A DNA stretch of 64,000 nt from Notamacropus eugenii. Lineage: Eukaryota > Chordata > Mammalia > Diprotodontia > Macropodidae. Positions within the stretch are counted from its first letter, which is position 1. Every line of letters begins with the position of its first letter. The stretch is taken from assembly GCF_028372415.1 (NCBI RefSeq), contig NC_092877.1:215725116-215789115 (forward strand), read 5' to 3'. This document shows, piece by piece, positions 1-10,979 of this stretch. The notes beneath the pieces are model-generated. The model did not search any database. It saw only the letters and a list, made by a program, of their open reading frames with translations, and had not been told where the DNA came from. A program made the position numbers and the translations under genes.

Positions 1-60
1 ATGTATATATGTATGTATATTGTGTGTTTTTTATATGTATCTATGTATGTATAGTCTACA
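1..60 (+). repeat. AT/GT-rich simple repeat
   Basis: Imperfect TATG and TGTA units at the window edge. Confidence 0.6.
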
Positions 61-820
61 TAACAATGCCTTTGGTTAGTAGTTTATCATAATTGCTCAT
101 TTGAGAGACACAGTGTTTACACAAAGATAAAGTAACATAAAGTGACAGACTTTGATGAAGCCCAGGCCCGTTTCTGGAGAGGGGTACAAGGGACCCTAAA
201 AGGAGATAGGAAATGAAGAATGACTTTTTTGAAGCACACCATGAGAGCGGGAGCTTCCATGACATGCCACATGGACATATCTCATACATGATCTGTGAAT
301 ATAACCCTGATCCAGCAAGAAACTCCTGCCCCTTCCCCTCTATTACTTTCATGATGACTTCCTCCTGCAACTTTCAATTTCTTATCTACATAGCTTGCCC
401 TTCCCTGCTCTGGTGGCTTCCTTCTTCCTTTGCACTTTCTCTGCTTCCACTCTTCCACAGTCCTTAAGTATGACAGGGTCTAGCTTGTTGTGATGGCAAT
501 CAAAATAGGATCTTCTGCTGTTTTGTTTTAATACAATCAAGTGCCTCTGATTGAATCTTGCTTTTATCAATCAAGAGTCTCTACAAGGAGTAAAGTACAG
601 AAACAAGAGTTTCTTTAACTAGAAACAGTATGTGTTTGTAATGTTAGTTATTTTAATGGGTTTAAAAATCTTCCCTACCTGCCTGCCCATTATGGGGAGT
701 TTCTTTAGGGAGGATTTGTGGGAAGGTCCAAATCTTTTGTTAATGAGGCACTGGTTCTCAAGGGTTGTGATGCCCTCTAGCTCTAAAAAAGGTACTCTGA
801 GTTAAGGTTTTACTTTGTGG
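61..820. other. Unassigned intergenic DNA
   Basis: A/T-rich sequence with no recognisable gene or repeat family. Open frames are short and overlap on both strands without coding character. Confidence 0.5.
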
Positions 821-1175
821 CTTAGTTTCTGCAAAAAGGTTTGAGTGGCAGATGAGGACTATGGGAAACACTAAGAAACCCACCGTCTTTGAGAACCCAG
901 ATGTTGTGTTTCCCTGTGGTAACTATAGTCAGGCAGGTATCTGTTGAATTATGGTCAGGCATAGGAAGCCACATCTGTTGATTACTTTGGGGCTTACTGA
1001 CTAGAAGTATTTGTTTGGCCAGATGAGGACTCTGAGAAGCAACTAAGGAGCCCCCAGGCTTTGAGAGCCCAGATGTCATGCTTCCCTCTCTGGTAACTAT
1101 GGTCAGAGAGTTGGGTCTGATTGTCTTTTGAGTTTAGGCAGAGGAAGCCATGTCTGTTGACTTTTAATTTCTCTG
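821..1175 (+). repeat. Tandem duplication of a unit of about 175 bp
   Basis: Two diverged direct copies, about 821-990 and 991-1175. Shared strings include cagatgaggact, tttgagaacccagatg / tttgagagcccagatg, gtaactatagtcag / gtaactatggtcag and ggaagccacatctgttga / ggaagccatgtctgttga. The array may sit inside a larger unclassified repeat (about 640-1330), but I cannot assign a family. Confidence 0.75.
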
Positions 1176-1329
1176 TATTTTCTTTGAATTTCAGGGTGCT
1201 GACTCCCTGAACTGACTGAATGATATATGTACTTAGTTAAAGAAATGACACATGTGCTTGATTAAAGTGATTGTTAACCCCTCAAAAGTTATCTTTCCTT
1301 TTATGAATGAAGATCTAAGAACTTGTGAT

Positions 1330-2005
1330 AGCAGACAACCCTGTGTATGTTGGGGTGCTTACTGATACACTTGTCCATCATTCAGACCCAATAATCACTT
1401 CTGCCAGACCTAGCTTCCCAAAGTAGAGGAAAGGAATGATATGGGCTAATATTGCAGGAAAACCACTTGAAATCAATGGACATAGCAAGACATATTGTAA
1501 TTTGGCATAGTGAAATTCTATATTTGGGTTCAATCCATGTACATCAACTGATAAACCAAGGAGACCAAATAAAAAAAAAACTGATATATTCATCAAACAC
1601 CTGATTCACTTACCAGACAGAAAAATATGACAGCCAATTGGCTTCAAATATAAATTTCATTTATAAATTCATTTGTAAAATCTTCTGGCAGAAGAAGATG
1701 GAAAAGATTAAGCAATGTAGACTTTTAAAGCAGAGAAAAAAAGAGATGAGTAAAAATGAATTAAAGAAAACTTAGTAGGTAGTCCAACTGACTACAGCAA
1801 AGGCAAATTAATGATATTTAAGGGTAACATGGAATGGGGACAACAAACAGAAGAAAAAAATTTAAAAATCTACAAAGACTTTAATAACAACTACTTTCAC
1901 CATCAAGGAAAGTACATTCCACACATTTAGACTAACAACACTAACCTGGATGCACATGTGGAGGATTTGGAAGTAGCCAGATTGGATCAAGTGTACATAC
2001 AGAGA
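1330..2005. other. Unassigned intergenic DNA
   Basis: A/T-rich, no gene, RNA or repeat family recognised. Confidence 0.4.
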
Positions 2006-2009
2006 AAAT

Positions 2010-2201
2010 CCATCAGTCAATGAGTACACATTTCCTAAGCATTTGTTACATGTCAGGCAATCAGACATTGAGGAACCAAAGAAAGGGGGGAGAAAGCTCA
2101 AATTCTAACAGGGGAAGCAACAGTGTACATACTATCTATATGTGCGTGTGTGTGCATGTGCGTATGTGTGTGTATGTATGTATGTGTGTATATAGACATA
2201 T

Positions 2202-2232
<31 letters not shown>

Positions 2233-3215
2233 TACATATATACTGTGTGTGTGTGTGTGTGTATAAAATAGAAGAAAATCTCAGAGAGAAAATGCTGAGA
2301 AGGACGATGGGGTAGGAAAGGCCCCCTTGTAGAAGGTGGAATTTGAGCTGAATATTGAAGAAAGCCAGAAAAAGTTAATGCAGAGATAAAGAGGGAGAGC
2401 ATTTCAGCCATATACAACAGCCAGTAAAAAGTGAAGGAGATGGTAGATGGAGTACAATATGTGATGAACAGCAAGAGGGCTAGTGTCACTGTACTATGGA
2501 GTCCATGGAAGAAAAATAAAGTGAAAGAATATTAGAATGATAGAAAGAAGTCTTGTTGTGATTAGTTTTAAATTCCAAGAAGATTTTTTTTATTTGTTGG
2601 AAGAAATAGGAAGTCATTGGAATTTACTGAATGCAATCATATTTATTCATTAGGATAATCGCTTTAGCAGCTAAGTGGAGAATGGATAAGACTAGGGAGA
2701 GACTTGAGACAGAAAAACAAACCAGGAGGTTATTGCAATAGTCCTGATATGAGAGAATAAGGACCTGTCTTTAGGTAATGGCGGTTCAAGATAAGAGTAG
2801 GGAACAGAAATGAGAGATATTATGAAGTTAGAAACAACTTGGCTATATGAAGTGAGTGCTAGTGAGGAGCCCAGGAATAACCCCATAGTTGTGAGCTTGG
2901 GTAACTGGGAATGTTTCAGTGCTTTCTGTAGTAATAGAAAAGGTAGGATAGGAGAAGATTTTAAGAAAAAAATGAGATCTGTTTTGGATGTATTGAGTTT
3001 GAGATGACTGTGTAACATCCAGTTCAAGATGAAAAAAGACAATTGATGATAAACGAGAGGAGAGACTAGTGTTGGGTATATACATCTGGAATTATTTGAA
3101 TGAAGTTGATAATTAAATTTATAGTAGCCAGTGAGATGACCAAATTAGAGAGTATAGATTCTAGAGAGATAAGAGAAGAAGAATCCAGATAGAGTCCTGG
3201 GGGAAATCACCTTCA
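2010..3215 (-). mobile_element. L2 LINE, 3' part (minus), split by a microsatellite
   Basis: Read on the minus strand, this is the C-terminal part of the L2 ORF2 and the 3' tail. The frame at 2692-3042 contains HLKLNTSKTDLIFF, the conserved stretch after the YADD box of L2 reverse transcriptase. The left end (about 2020-2110) is the L2 tail (reverse complement of the ...cagtgcctggcacatagtag... type). The TG/TA microsatellite at 2136-2262 has expanded inside the tail. Old and heavily mutated. Confidence 0.8.
2136..2262 (+). repeat. Compound TG/TATG/TA microsatellite
   Basis: Blocks of TGTG, TATG, TATACA and a final (TG)n inside the L2 tail. Frames through it are repeat-encoded. Confidence 0.9.
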
Positions 3216-3219
3216 AGTA

Positions 3220-4160
3220 CATCTTTCTAATGATACAATTGCAAACATGTTCACAATTCACAGTATCTTAAGGATATAAAGATATCAAAAGCATGGAAAA
3301 ACCTTGATACCTTTATTAAATTAGACGGAACATCAACTACTGACCTATATAAATACTTTCTGATCAATATACATTTTAATAATCACAGTCATGTATGTGC
3401 TCATTAAAGATATAACCACTGAGGGAAAAATTAAGCTTTCATAAGCATTATTCCATATAAATCACATTGCTACCAATTATTCAATGCAGTTATTAAAAAA
3501 TATAGAAAATACAAGATCCCACTGTACTTACTGTGTCCTAATTATTTTTAATAAGATTTTCCTTTAATTTAATTTAAGATTTTCCTTTAATAGAGCAAAA
3601 CATGATGTCAGAGGCTCTCTTCCAACACTGTCTCTTCTCCATGTGTAGAAATCATCTAAGATCTCTTCTAATATAAAATAACAAAGATAACATGATTCAA
3701 CAATCCTGTGATTACAAACAACAGGTGAGGCATAGAATAAGCAGGTACATGCTCACTAGAAGTATTTGTCCCTGTGTTGGAGAAAATCCAGCACATAGTT
3801 AAAGTCAAAGAGGGATTTCCTATAAATGGAATGGTCCTCCTTATGCTCCATTAAATATAGGAAATATTGCTAGTGGTACAAAGCAATGAAGCATTATAGA
3901 AGTTCCTGGAAGATATCCACAACCACTCAGAAAAGTTTAACTATTTATATGAAGAAAATCAAGTGGATGAAGAATGTATGTTGCCCAAATTATGGCACAC
4001 TGTAGGATAGAAAATCTATTACCCCTGATGAATGAGATGTATTGTAGGAACAGATAATGAATTAAGTTTAAGAAAGAAGCCGACAAAGCTAATGATCTAT
4101 TGGGGAAAAGGTGCAGGGCAGGGGTTGGCGATAAAAGGTGAGAAACAGAAATGGGAGAAT
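3220..4160. other. Unassigned intergenic DNA
   Basis: No gene found. A small local duplication of ttaatttaagattttccttt occurs near 3555-3592. Otherwise unremarkable A/T-rich sequence. Confidence 0.4.
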
Positions 4161-4164
4161 GGAC

Positions 4165-7100
4165 TGGATTGGGCTATAATTTCTTTTCGCTGTTTTAGCC
4201 CTTTCTGGTTTAGGTATCGGCAACATATTTGTACTATAAAAGGAGTTTGGTAGGACTCCTTCTTTGCTGATTTTTCCAAATAATTTATATAGTATTCGAA
4301 TTACTTATGATTTAAAGGTTTGGTAGAATTCACTTGTGAACCCACCTAGGCCATGGAAGTTTTCTCATAGGGAGTTCATTGATGGCTTCTTCAATTTCTT
4401 TTTCTAAGTTGGAATTGTGTGAGTATTCTATTTCATCTTCTGATAATCAGGGCAATTTATGTTTTCATAGATGTTTGTTGATTTTACTTAGATTTAAAGA
4501 CTTATTGACATATAATTGGGCAAAATATTTCATAATGATTGCTTTAACTTCTTCATTGGTGATGAATTCATCCTTTTCATTTTTGATACTTGAAATTTGA
4601 TTTTCTTTTTTTTTTAAATCAAATTAACCAATGGTTTGTCTGCCTCACGGTTTTGTTTCTTTCATAAAACCAGGTCCTATTAATAACATCTTTGGCTTTC
4701 AGTATTTACATTTTATTGTCTAATTGTGAATTTTTAATTTGTTTTTTTTTCTGTTTTTTAGTTGCATGCCCAGTTCATTGATCTGCTTTTTCTTTTATTG
4801 ATCTAATATTTTAGAGAAATAAATTTTTCATTAAGTATTACCTTGACTGCATTTCATAACTTTTGGTAGGTGGTCTTGTTGTCACTCTAATGAAATTGTT
4901 TCTATGTTTTGTTCTTGGCCCACTTATTCTTTAGGCTTAGATTATTTAATTTCCACTTAAATTTTAATCTATTTTCACTGCCCTTATTGAATACATTTTT
5001 ATCCCATTATTATCTGAAAAAGAATGCATTTAATATTTCAGCCTTTCTACATTTGGTTTTGAGAGTTTTATGCCACAATACATAGTCAAGTTTTGTGTAG
5101 GTGCATGTATCCCTGAGAAAAAGTTATATTCTTTTATATACCATTTAGTTTTTTCCAGAGGTCATCATATCTAACTTTAAAAATATATATGTTCCCTTCC
5201 TTAGCTTCTTTCCTGTTTTCTTGTTTATTTCATGGTTAAATTCATTTAGTTCTGATAGGGGAAAGTTGAGGTCCTCCACAGGTATGATTTTTCTGTCTAT
5301 TTCCTCCTATTTACTTACCTTCTCCTTTAAGAATCTGGATGCTATACCATTTGGTGCCTATATGTTGATTACTTCATTTTCTATGGTACTTTTTAGTGAG
5401 ATGTAGTTTTCTTGTTTATCTATTTTAATTAGATCTATTTTTTTTTTTTGGTTTTGCTTTGTATGAGATTATAATTGCTACCTACTTTTTTCCCTTTTTA
5501 AATTTTATATGAAGTAAAATAGATTCTGCTCCAACCCCTTATTTTTTTTATCTTTACTCTATCTGTGACTCTCTGCTTCAAGTGTGTTTCTTGTAAACAA
5601 CGTATTATAGTATTCTGGTTTTTAAGCCACTCTGCTATCTGCTTCTGTTTTATGAGAGAGTTTATCCCATCCTCATTCACAGTTATGATTACTGTGTATT
5701 TCCCTCCATTCTATATCTGCTTCTGTTTATCCTTTTCTCTCTCCTTTCACCATTTCACTCCTCAACAGTGTTTTGCTTCTGAACACCAATTCATCCAACT
5801 GCCCTCCTTTCTTTAGTCCCCTCACCTTTACTTAACCCCCTCTCCTCCTACTTCCCTATAAGGTAAGATAGATTTCTATATCCAACTGTTTGTATGTGTT
5901 ATTCCCTTTGTGAGCCAATTCTGATGAGAGTATAGTTCAAGAGATGCTTATCTCCCACCCTTCCATCTTTTCCTCCACTACAGTAGACCTTTCATGCCTC
6001 TTCATGTGAGATAATTTACCCTGTTCTACATCTCCATTCTTTCTGCTCGTAGTGTAATCCTCTTTCTCACTCCTTAATTGTTTTTATATCATCCCCTCAA
6101 AGTCACCCTGTCTATATATACTTCTTGTACCTACACTAATAGTGATACAGTTCTTAAGAATTACAAGTATCATCTTCCCATGGATGGATATAAACAGTTG
6201 AGCTTTATTGAATCTCCTATATTTTCTCTTTCCTTTTTATCTTTTTATGCTGTTTTTGAGTCTTGAAATTGAAAATCAATTTTTTTTTCTTCAGCTCTGC
6301 TCTTTGCTTCAGTAAAGTTTGAAAGTCTTCTGTTTCACTGAATAACCATTTTTTCCCCTGAAGGATTATGCTCAGTTTTTCCATGTAGATGATTCTTCAT
6401 TATGGTTGTAGCTCCTTTGCTTCTGGAATATCATAGCCCATGACCTTTAATCCATTAATGCTGAAGCTGCTAAAACCTGTGTAATCCTGACCATGGCCCT
6501 TTTATATTTGGATTGTTTCTTTCTGCCTCTTGCAATAATTTCTCCTTGACCTAGGAGTACTGGATTTTTTCCTATGATATTCTTGGGAGCTTTCATTTTG
6601 AGATCTTTCTAGAGGTGATTAGTAGATCCTTTTAATGTCTGTTTTACCTTCTGGTTCTAGGATATCGGGCTCTTTTCTTTGATAATTAGTTTTTAAGTAT
6701 GCTGTCCAGGCCCTTCTTTTGATCATAGCTTTCAGATTGTTCTATAATTCTTAATTATACATCCTGGATCTATTTTCTAAATCATTTGCCTCTTTTTTCT
6801 AAAGAGGCATTTTATATTTTATTCTTTTTTTTTCTTTTCATTTTAATTGATTTTAGATGTCTCAAAGAGTCGTGGGCCTCTACTTGTCCAATTCTAATCT
6901 TTAAGGAGTCATTTTCTTCAATTAACTTTTTATCTCCTTCTCCATTTGGCCAATTCTACTTTTTAGGGAGCTGTTTTCTTCAGTAAATTTTCATATATTT
7001 TTCCACATTTTTTGTTCTTCTTTTATCAAGCTGTTGATTTTCCCCCCTGTGATTCACATACATCACTCATTTCTCAATTTTCTTTTACCTCTCTTATCTG

Positions 7101-7872
7101 TTTTGTAAACCCTGATTTTAAAATTAAAACCTTTTGAGCTCTTTCAGGAGTTTTTTTGGGGCCTGAGACAAATTCACATTCTTTTGAGACTGTGTGTGGG
7201 AGTTTTAACACTGTTGTCCTCTTCTGAGTTTGTGTCTTTATCTTCTCAGTCACCATAGTAACTTTCTATGGTCATGTTCTTTTTTTTTGTTATCTTGTTT
7301 ATTTTGCTCATCTTTTCCAGTCTTTTTCATTACTTTAAAGGTGAGCTCTCCTCTTGAGGTGGAAGAGACACCGCCTCAGGCTTCTTGTGGTGGCACCCGC
7401 AGGCCCTGGCTGTTTGTCAGGTATTACACTGGTGCTGCCTTGAGGCCCGTGGTGACCTTTGGTCCAGACCAGGGATGTAGGAGTCTGATAGGTCACCTGG
7501 TGCTACACTAAGGTGAGGGTAAGGGAGTAGATGGTGCTGTTGGCAGCTCAACTGGTGCTTTGCTTAGGTACATGATGGGACCTTTTTGCCTGGTGTTGTG
7601 CTGAGGTTCAGGGCTTCCTCTTGGCTTGCTGAGGCAAGGCCTGTTACTGGCTTACTGGAATGCTGCCTGCCTTGGATTGGGCTCCCCTTTTACTCAAGTG
7701 AGTAAAAATTTCTGGCAACTTTTCAAGTTGTGTTGGTCTAAAAACTTGTTTCACCCTGTCTTTTTGTTGATTCTGCCCTTCTAGAATTCATTTTGGGGCA
7801 TTATTCTATATTGGAGGTGAATATGAGAGAATTCAGGAGATTTTCTGCTTACTCTGCCATCTTGGTTTCTGG
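4165..7872 (-). mobile_element. L1 LINE (minus), 5' end retained, 3' part of ORF2 missing
   Basis: The minus strand starts with an L1 5' end (plus strand ctgccatcttgg at about 7855). It continues through a 5' UTR, an ORF1 region (about 6300-7330), a spacer, and ORF2 starting near 5700. The frame at 5498-5680 encodes INSLIKQKQIAEWLKNQN and CLQETHLKQR, the apurinic endonuclease N-terminus of L1 ORF2. ORF2 runs on to about 4165, in the reverse-transcriptase region, and then stops abruptly. Loss of the 3' part with the 5' end kept is the opposite of usual 5' truncation and implies later deletion. Many stops; dead. Confidence 0.85.
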
Positions 7873-7875
7873 AAG

Positions 7876-7952
7876 TCCTGAGGCTAGAGTTGAACTGAGG
7901 TCCTCTTGACTTCAGGGCTGGGACTCTATCCACTGTGCCATCTACCTGCCCC
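7876..7952 (-). mobile_element. tRNA-derived SINE head (marsupial Mar1/WSINE-like), minus
   Basis: The minus strand reads ggcacagtggatagagtc then gacctcagttcaa, the tRNA-like head of the marsupial SINE. Only the head remains, abutting the L1 5' end. Family naming is from memory. Confidence 0.75.
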
Positions 7953-7974
7953 AAAATAGCCTTCTAGTGGATAT

Positions 7975-8286
7975 GTCCATCTCAATTTCTCACCACTCCA
8001 ATGTTCCTCAATTCTGCTTTCAAATTGGTCTTCCTAAAGCACAGGACTATCTATGTCACCGACCCCCACTTAGTCAATCAACCACAGGAGCTCCCTAATA
8101 CCTCCAGAAATTAATATAAAATTCTCTCTTTGGCTTTTAAAATACTTCATATTCCACCTCTTTCTACCTTTTCTATCTTCTCATTCCTTATCCCCCTCCA
8201 TTTATTTTCTGATGAAGTGATATTTTCCTTCTGGACTGTCTTCAAACATAATATTCCATCTTTCTATGCGAAATGTCACTGTATCT

Positions 8287-8351
<65 letters not shown>

Positions 8352-8604
8352 ATCATTTCTATTTCCTGACTTCCCTCTAGTCTCAGAAAAAAAGCCATCT
8401 TCTATTGGAAGCTTTTTCTCATCATCTTTAAACTTAATGTCCTTCCCTATCTCCAATTTATCCTGTATTTGCATGTTGTCTACCCATTAGGATATGAGCT
8501 TCTTGACAGCAGGAGTTTTTTTTTTACTTTCTTTGTCTACTCAGCACTGAGCACACTGTCTGACAACTAACAGATACTTAATAAATGCTTATTAACTTGA
8601 TTTG
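7975..8604 (+). mobile_element. L2 LINE 3' end (plus), with a (CT)n expansion
   Basis: Plus-strand L2 tail: tcttcctaaagcacaggac, gagctccctaatacctcc, gcatgttgtctacccattag, gagcttcttgacagcagg, and the end agatacttaataaatgctta. A (CT)n microsatellite (8291-8344) interrupts it. Ancient copy. Confidence 0.85.
8291..8344 (+). repeat. (CT)n microsatellite
   Basis: About 27 perfect CT units within the L2 copy; the matching minus-strand Arg/Glu frame is repeat-encoded. Confidence 0.95.
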
Positions 8605-8959
8605 ATTTATCTCCTATTTATTGAAAGGTCCCCATCTATCTCTGTCACATCAACCAAATTATTCAGCCTGTTGCTTTTTTTTTACCTCCCAGGAAATAGT
8701 ATTCCATGCTTTCTCATACTTGTGCAATCTAATGGTGAAATGGGAAGGGGATGTTGAAGGATGAGGTGGTACTAGAAAAGAAAGGCCAATCATCACTTTA
8801 GCCATATCAAGAGATACAAAAGTATCGGTTTGGAGCAGGACTTCAGAATTGTCATACATTGTCATTTTCTTCTGAATCATATTTTCTAAAATGATACATG
8901 TTGGGTTGGAGCTGATAGTTGCTAATTTGCTTTTCTCTTTTCTACATTGTGTTGATAAC

Positions 8960-9320
8960 CATTATTCTGTCTTTAGAAAACTGTTTGCCCTTGAATCATT
9001 TGTGTATTGAAGAATGACCTTTGTTCTTATAAACTTGTAATTTCTTTTAAATCTTGGTTATCATACCCTTATCAGAAAAATAAAAACAATTTACTCAATT
9101 TGCTGTTCCACTTCCATTGATTTTGCTTGTGCTAAAGCTTTTCAATTCTATGTAATCAAAGTTGACTATTACCCTTTCAGCCTCTGCTTTCAATTGATTT
9201 AATGTTACCCCATTCTTCTTTGAGAGACTCTCTAAATCTACAATAATTAAAAAAAATAAGTAGTGTTTTCCTTGGTTTCTTCATCTCTCCAGTTTTAATT
9301 TCTGAAGTAAAACTTTGTGC
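8960..9320 (-). mobile_element. Old L1 ORF2 fragment (minus)
   Basis: Plus-strand phrases such as gaatgacctttgttcttataaacttg, ctttatcag..aaa and ttcaattctatgtaatcaaagtt correspond in order to the antisense of the L1 ORF2 C-terminal region seen better at 11830-12000 and 18460-18640. Strongly diverged, both ends eroded. Confidence 0.6.
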
Positions 9321-9324
9321 CAGA

Positions 9325-10655
9325 GTCAGACTTTGCCTTATGGTTTTTGTTATTGTTGTTTATTTGTTTTTTTACCATTTCTTACTTAAATCTTTCTAAG
9401 TTGTATGTCACTTGAAATTAATAAAGAATCATCACACAAAATTACCTCTGTTGTTCAATTTGTCAAGGAATCTTTTGTGACACTCACATATGTTAGTGAG
9501 ACTCTCTGGACATCTGCTTCTTTTACATATATTCCCTGAGTTTAATGACTTGGGACCTTTTAGCTTTGGCAATAGTATGTGTTGTCATGTTGTATTCAAT
9601 ATTGTGGCAGGTGTTTCTTAGGGAAAAAGGAGGGCAAATTTATTAAGCATGCAGAATTAAATATACATTGATGATATTGATGAAGCTTTAGCTCTCAAAT
9701 ATGTAAATCATTCATCAAAAAGAGAATTAGTTCAATCAAGTAACTACTTTACTTGAAGAGCATTGCTTTAATGACTTTTACTAGTAAATCACACACTCAC
9801 TTGTCAAGCAGAAAAGATATATGCAGAAAAGAAAGATAAAGAGTTGTAAGAATAATGAGAGGAAGAAAATTACTCTCAAAGAAATAGAATGTTACATACT
9901 AATGTAGAGATTCCAACTTTCAATAAAAGTACATTGCAAAAGATAAGATTGTGCAGAAAAAAGTTCCTTTCTCAAGGTTTTATTGGACCACTCCTCCTAA
10001 GCCACATTATAGTGCTTGGTTAATAGAAAAGGCTAGAGCATTTCTGAGCCCCTTGAGTCCCAGAAAAATAAGGCAACCCAAAGACTGAAAGATAAAGTAA
10101 AAACTAGGGTCCTCTGAACTTATTCATGCCAGAGCAGAAAAAGAAGACAAAAACCATAAAGAAAACCTTACAAAAATAAGAAGGAATGTCAAAATGGAAA
10201 TCATAAGATCAGAAAAGAGAAAAACTGCTTATGTTTTCCATTTTTATAGCTTCAGTGCAAATTTATAAGTATAGCATATACATAGAAAAAGCCTTTAGGG
10301 TCATATTTTGCTTTATCAAATAAAATGTCTTTTTTTGGTAATAATCAACAAACACTAACTACAATTGGATACTATACTTTCTATATCTTTCAGTCAATTG
10401 TATAACAATAAAGATTTGGTTTGCTAGGTATTCTCTTTTGTTGAATCCTACCAATTTCTTTCTAATATGGTCATCAAGGAAACCCTCAGAATTTATTTAA
10501 ATGTTCACAATATATATATCATACTCATAATTTTTAAAGATAGGAAAGCATGCATGGTGGTCATTAGTTATTGATTCTCTTTCATATTCTGTTTTTTGAG
10601 GTAATACTGTCCATCTCCCACTCTCACCCCACACCTCAATAATTTGGTATCTTTT
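9325..10655. other. Unassigned intergenic DNA
   Basis: A/T-rich sequence without a recognised gene, RNA or repeat family. Confidence 0.4.
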
Positions 10656-10656
10656 C

Positions 10657-10841
10657 TTATTTAATTTTTTTCATTGGATCTATTTCCATTTTCTCCTTTA
10701 GTGCATGAACGATATAGTCAAATGTGGCTATTCCACTGCCACTGATGAAACAATAGTTTGTTATAATATTACAATGCAATATTTCTAAGACACTTCCACT
10801 ACTTGTAATAATTGGAGGGAGAGGTCCATGGGTGTAGAATA
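10657..10841 (-). other. Unexplained open frame with splice-acceptor-like start
   Basis: On the minus strand the sequence ttacattatttgcag (ending at 10842) resembles a splice acceptor. It is followed by an open frame of about 60 codons to a TAA, including GPLPPIITSSGSVLEI and SGSGIATFDYIVHALKEK. The pattern PPIITSSGSVLEI followed by GSGIATFDY vaguely recalls the second half of a CUB domain. I do not recognise the protein, no other exons are visible nearby, and it is not part of any repeat I know. It could be an orphan exon, a decayed gene fragment or chance. Confidence 0.25.
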
Positions 10842-10979
10842 CTGCAAATAATGTAAAAAACATTTTTAAATATATTGATCAACTTACTAATTCAATTCTT
10901 TCTATGAGTGGGAAGAGAAGGGATGAACTTTAGGTGATGTAAAATTAATAGATGTCACTTGAAAACATATTTTAAAATT

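Noticed and set aside
8202-8490. Frames across the (CT)n run at 8291
   Set aside because: Microsatellite in an L2 tail; no coding character.
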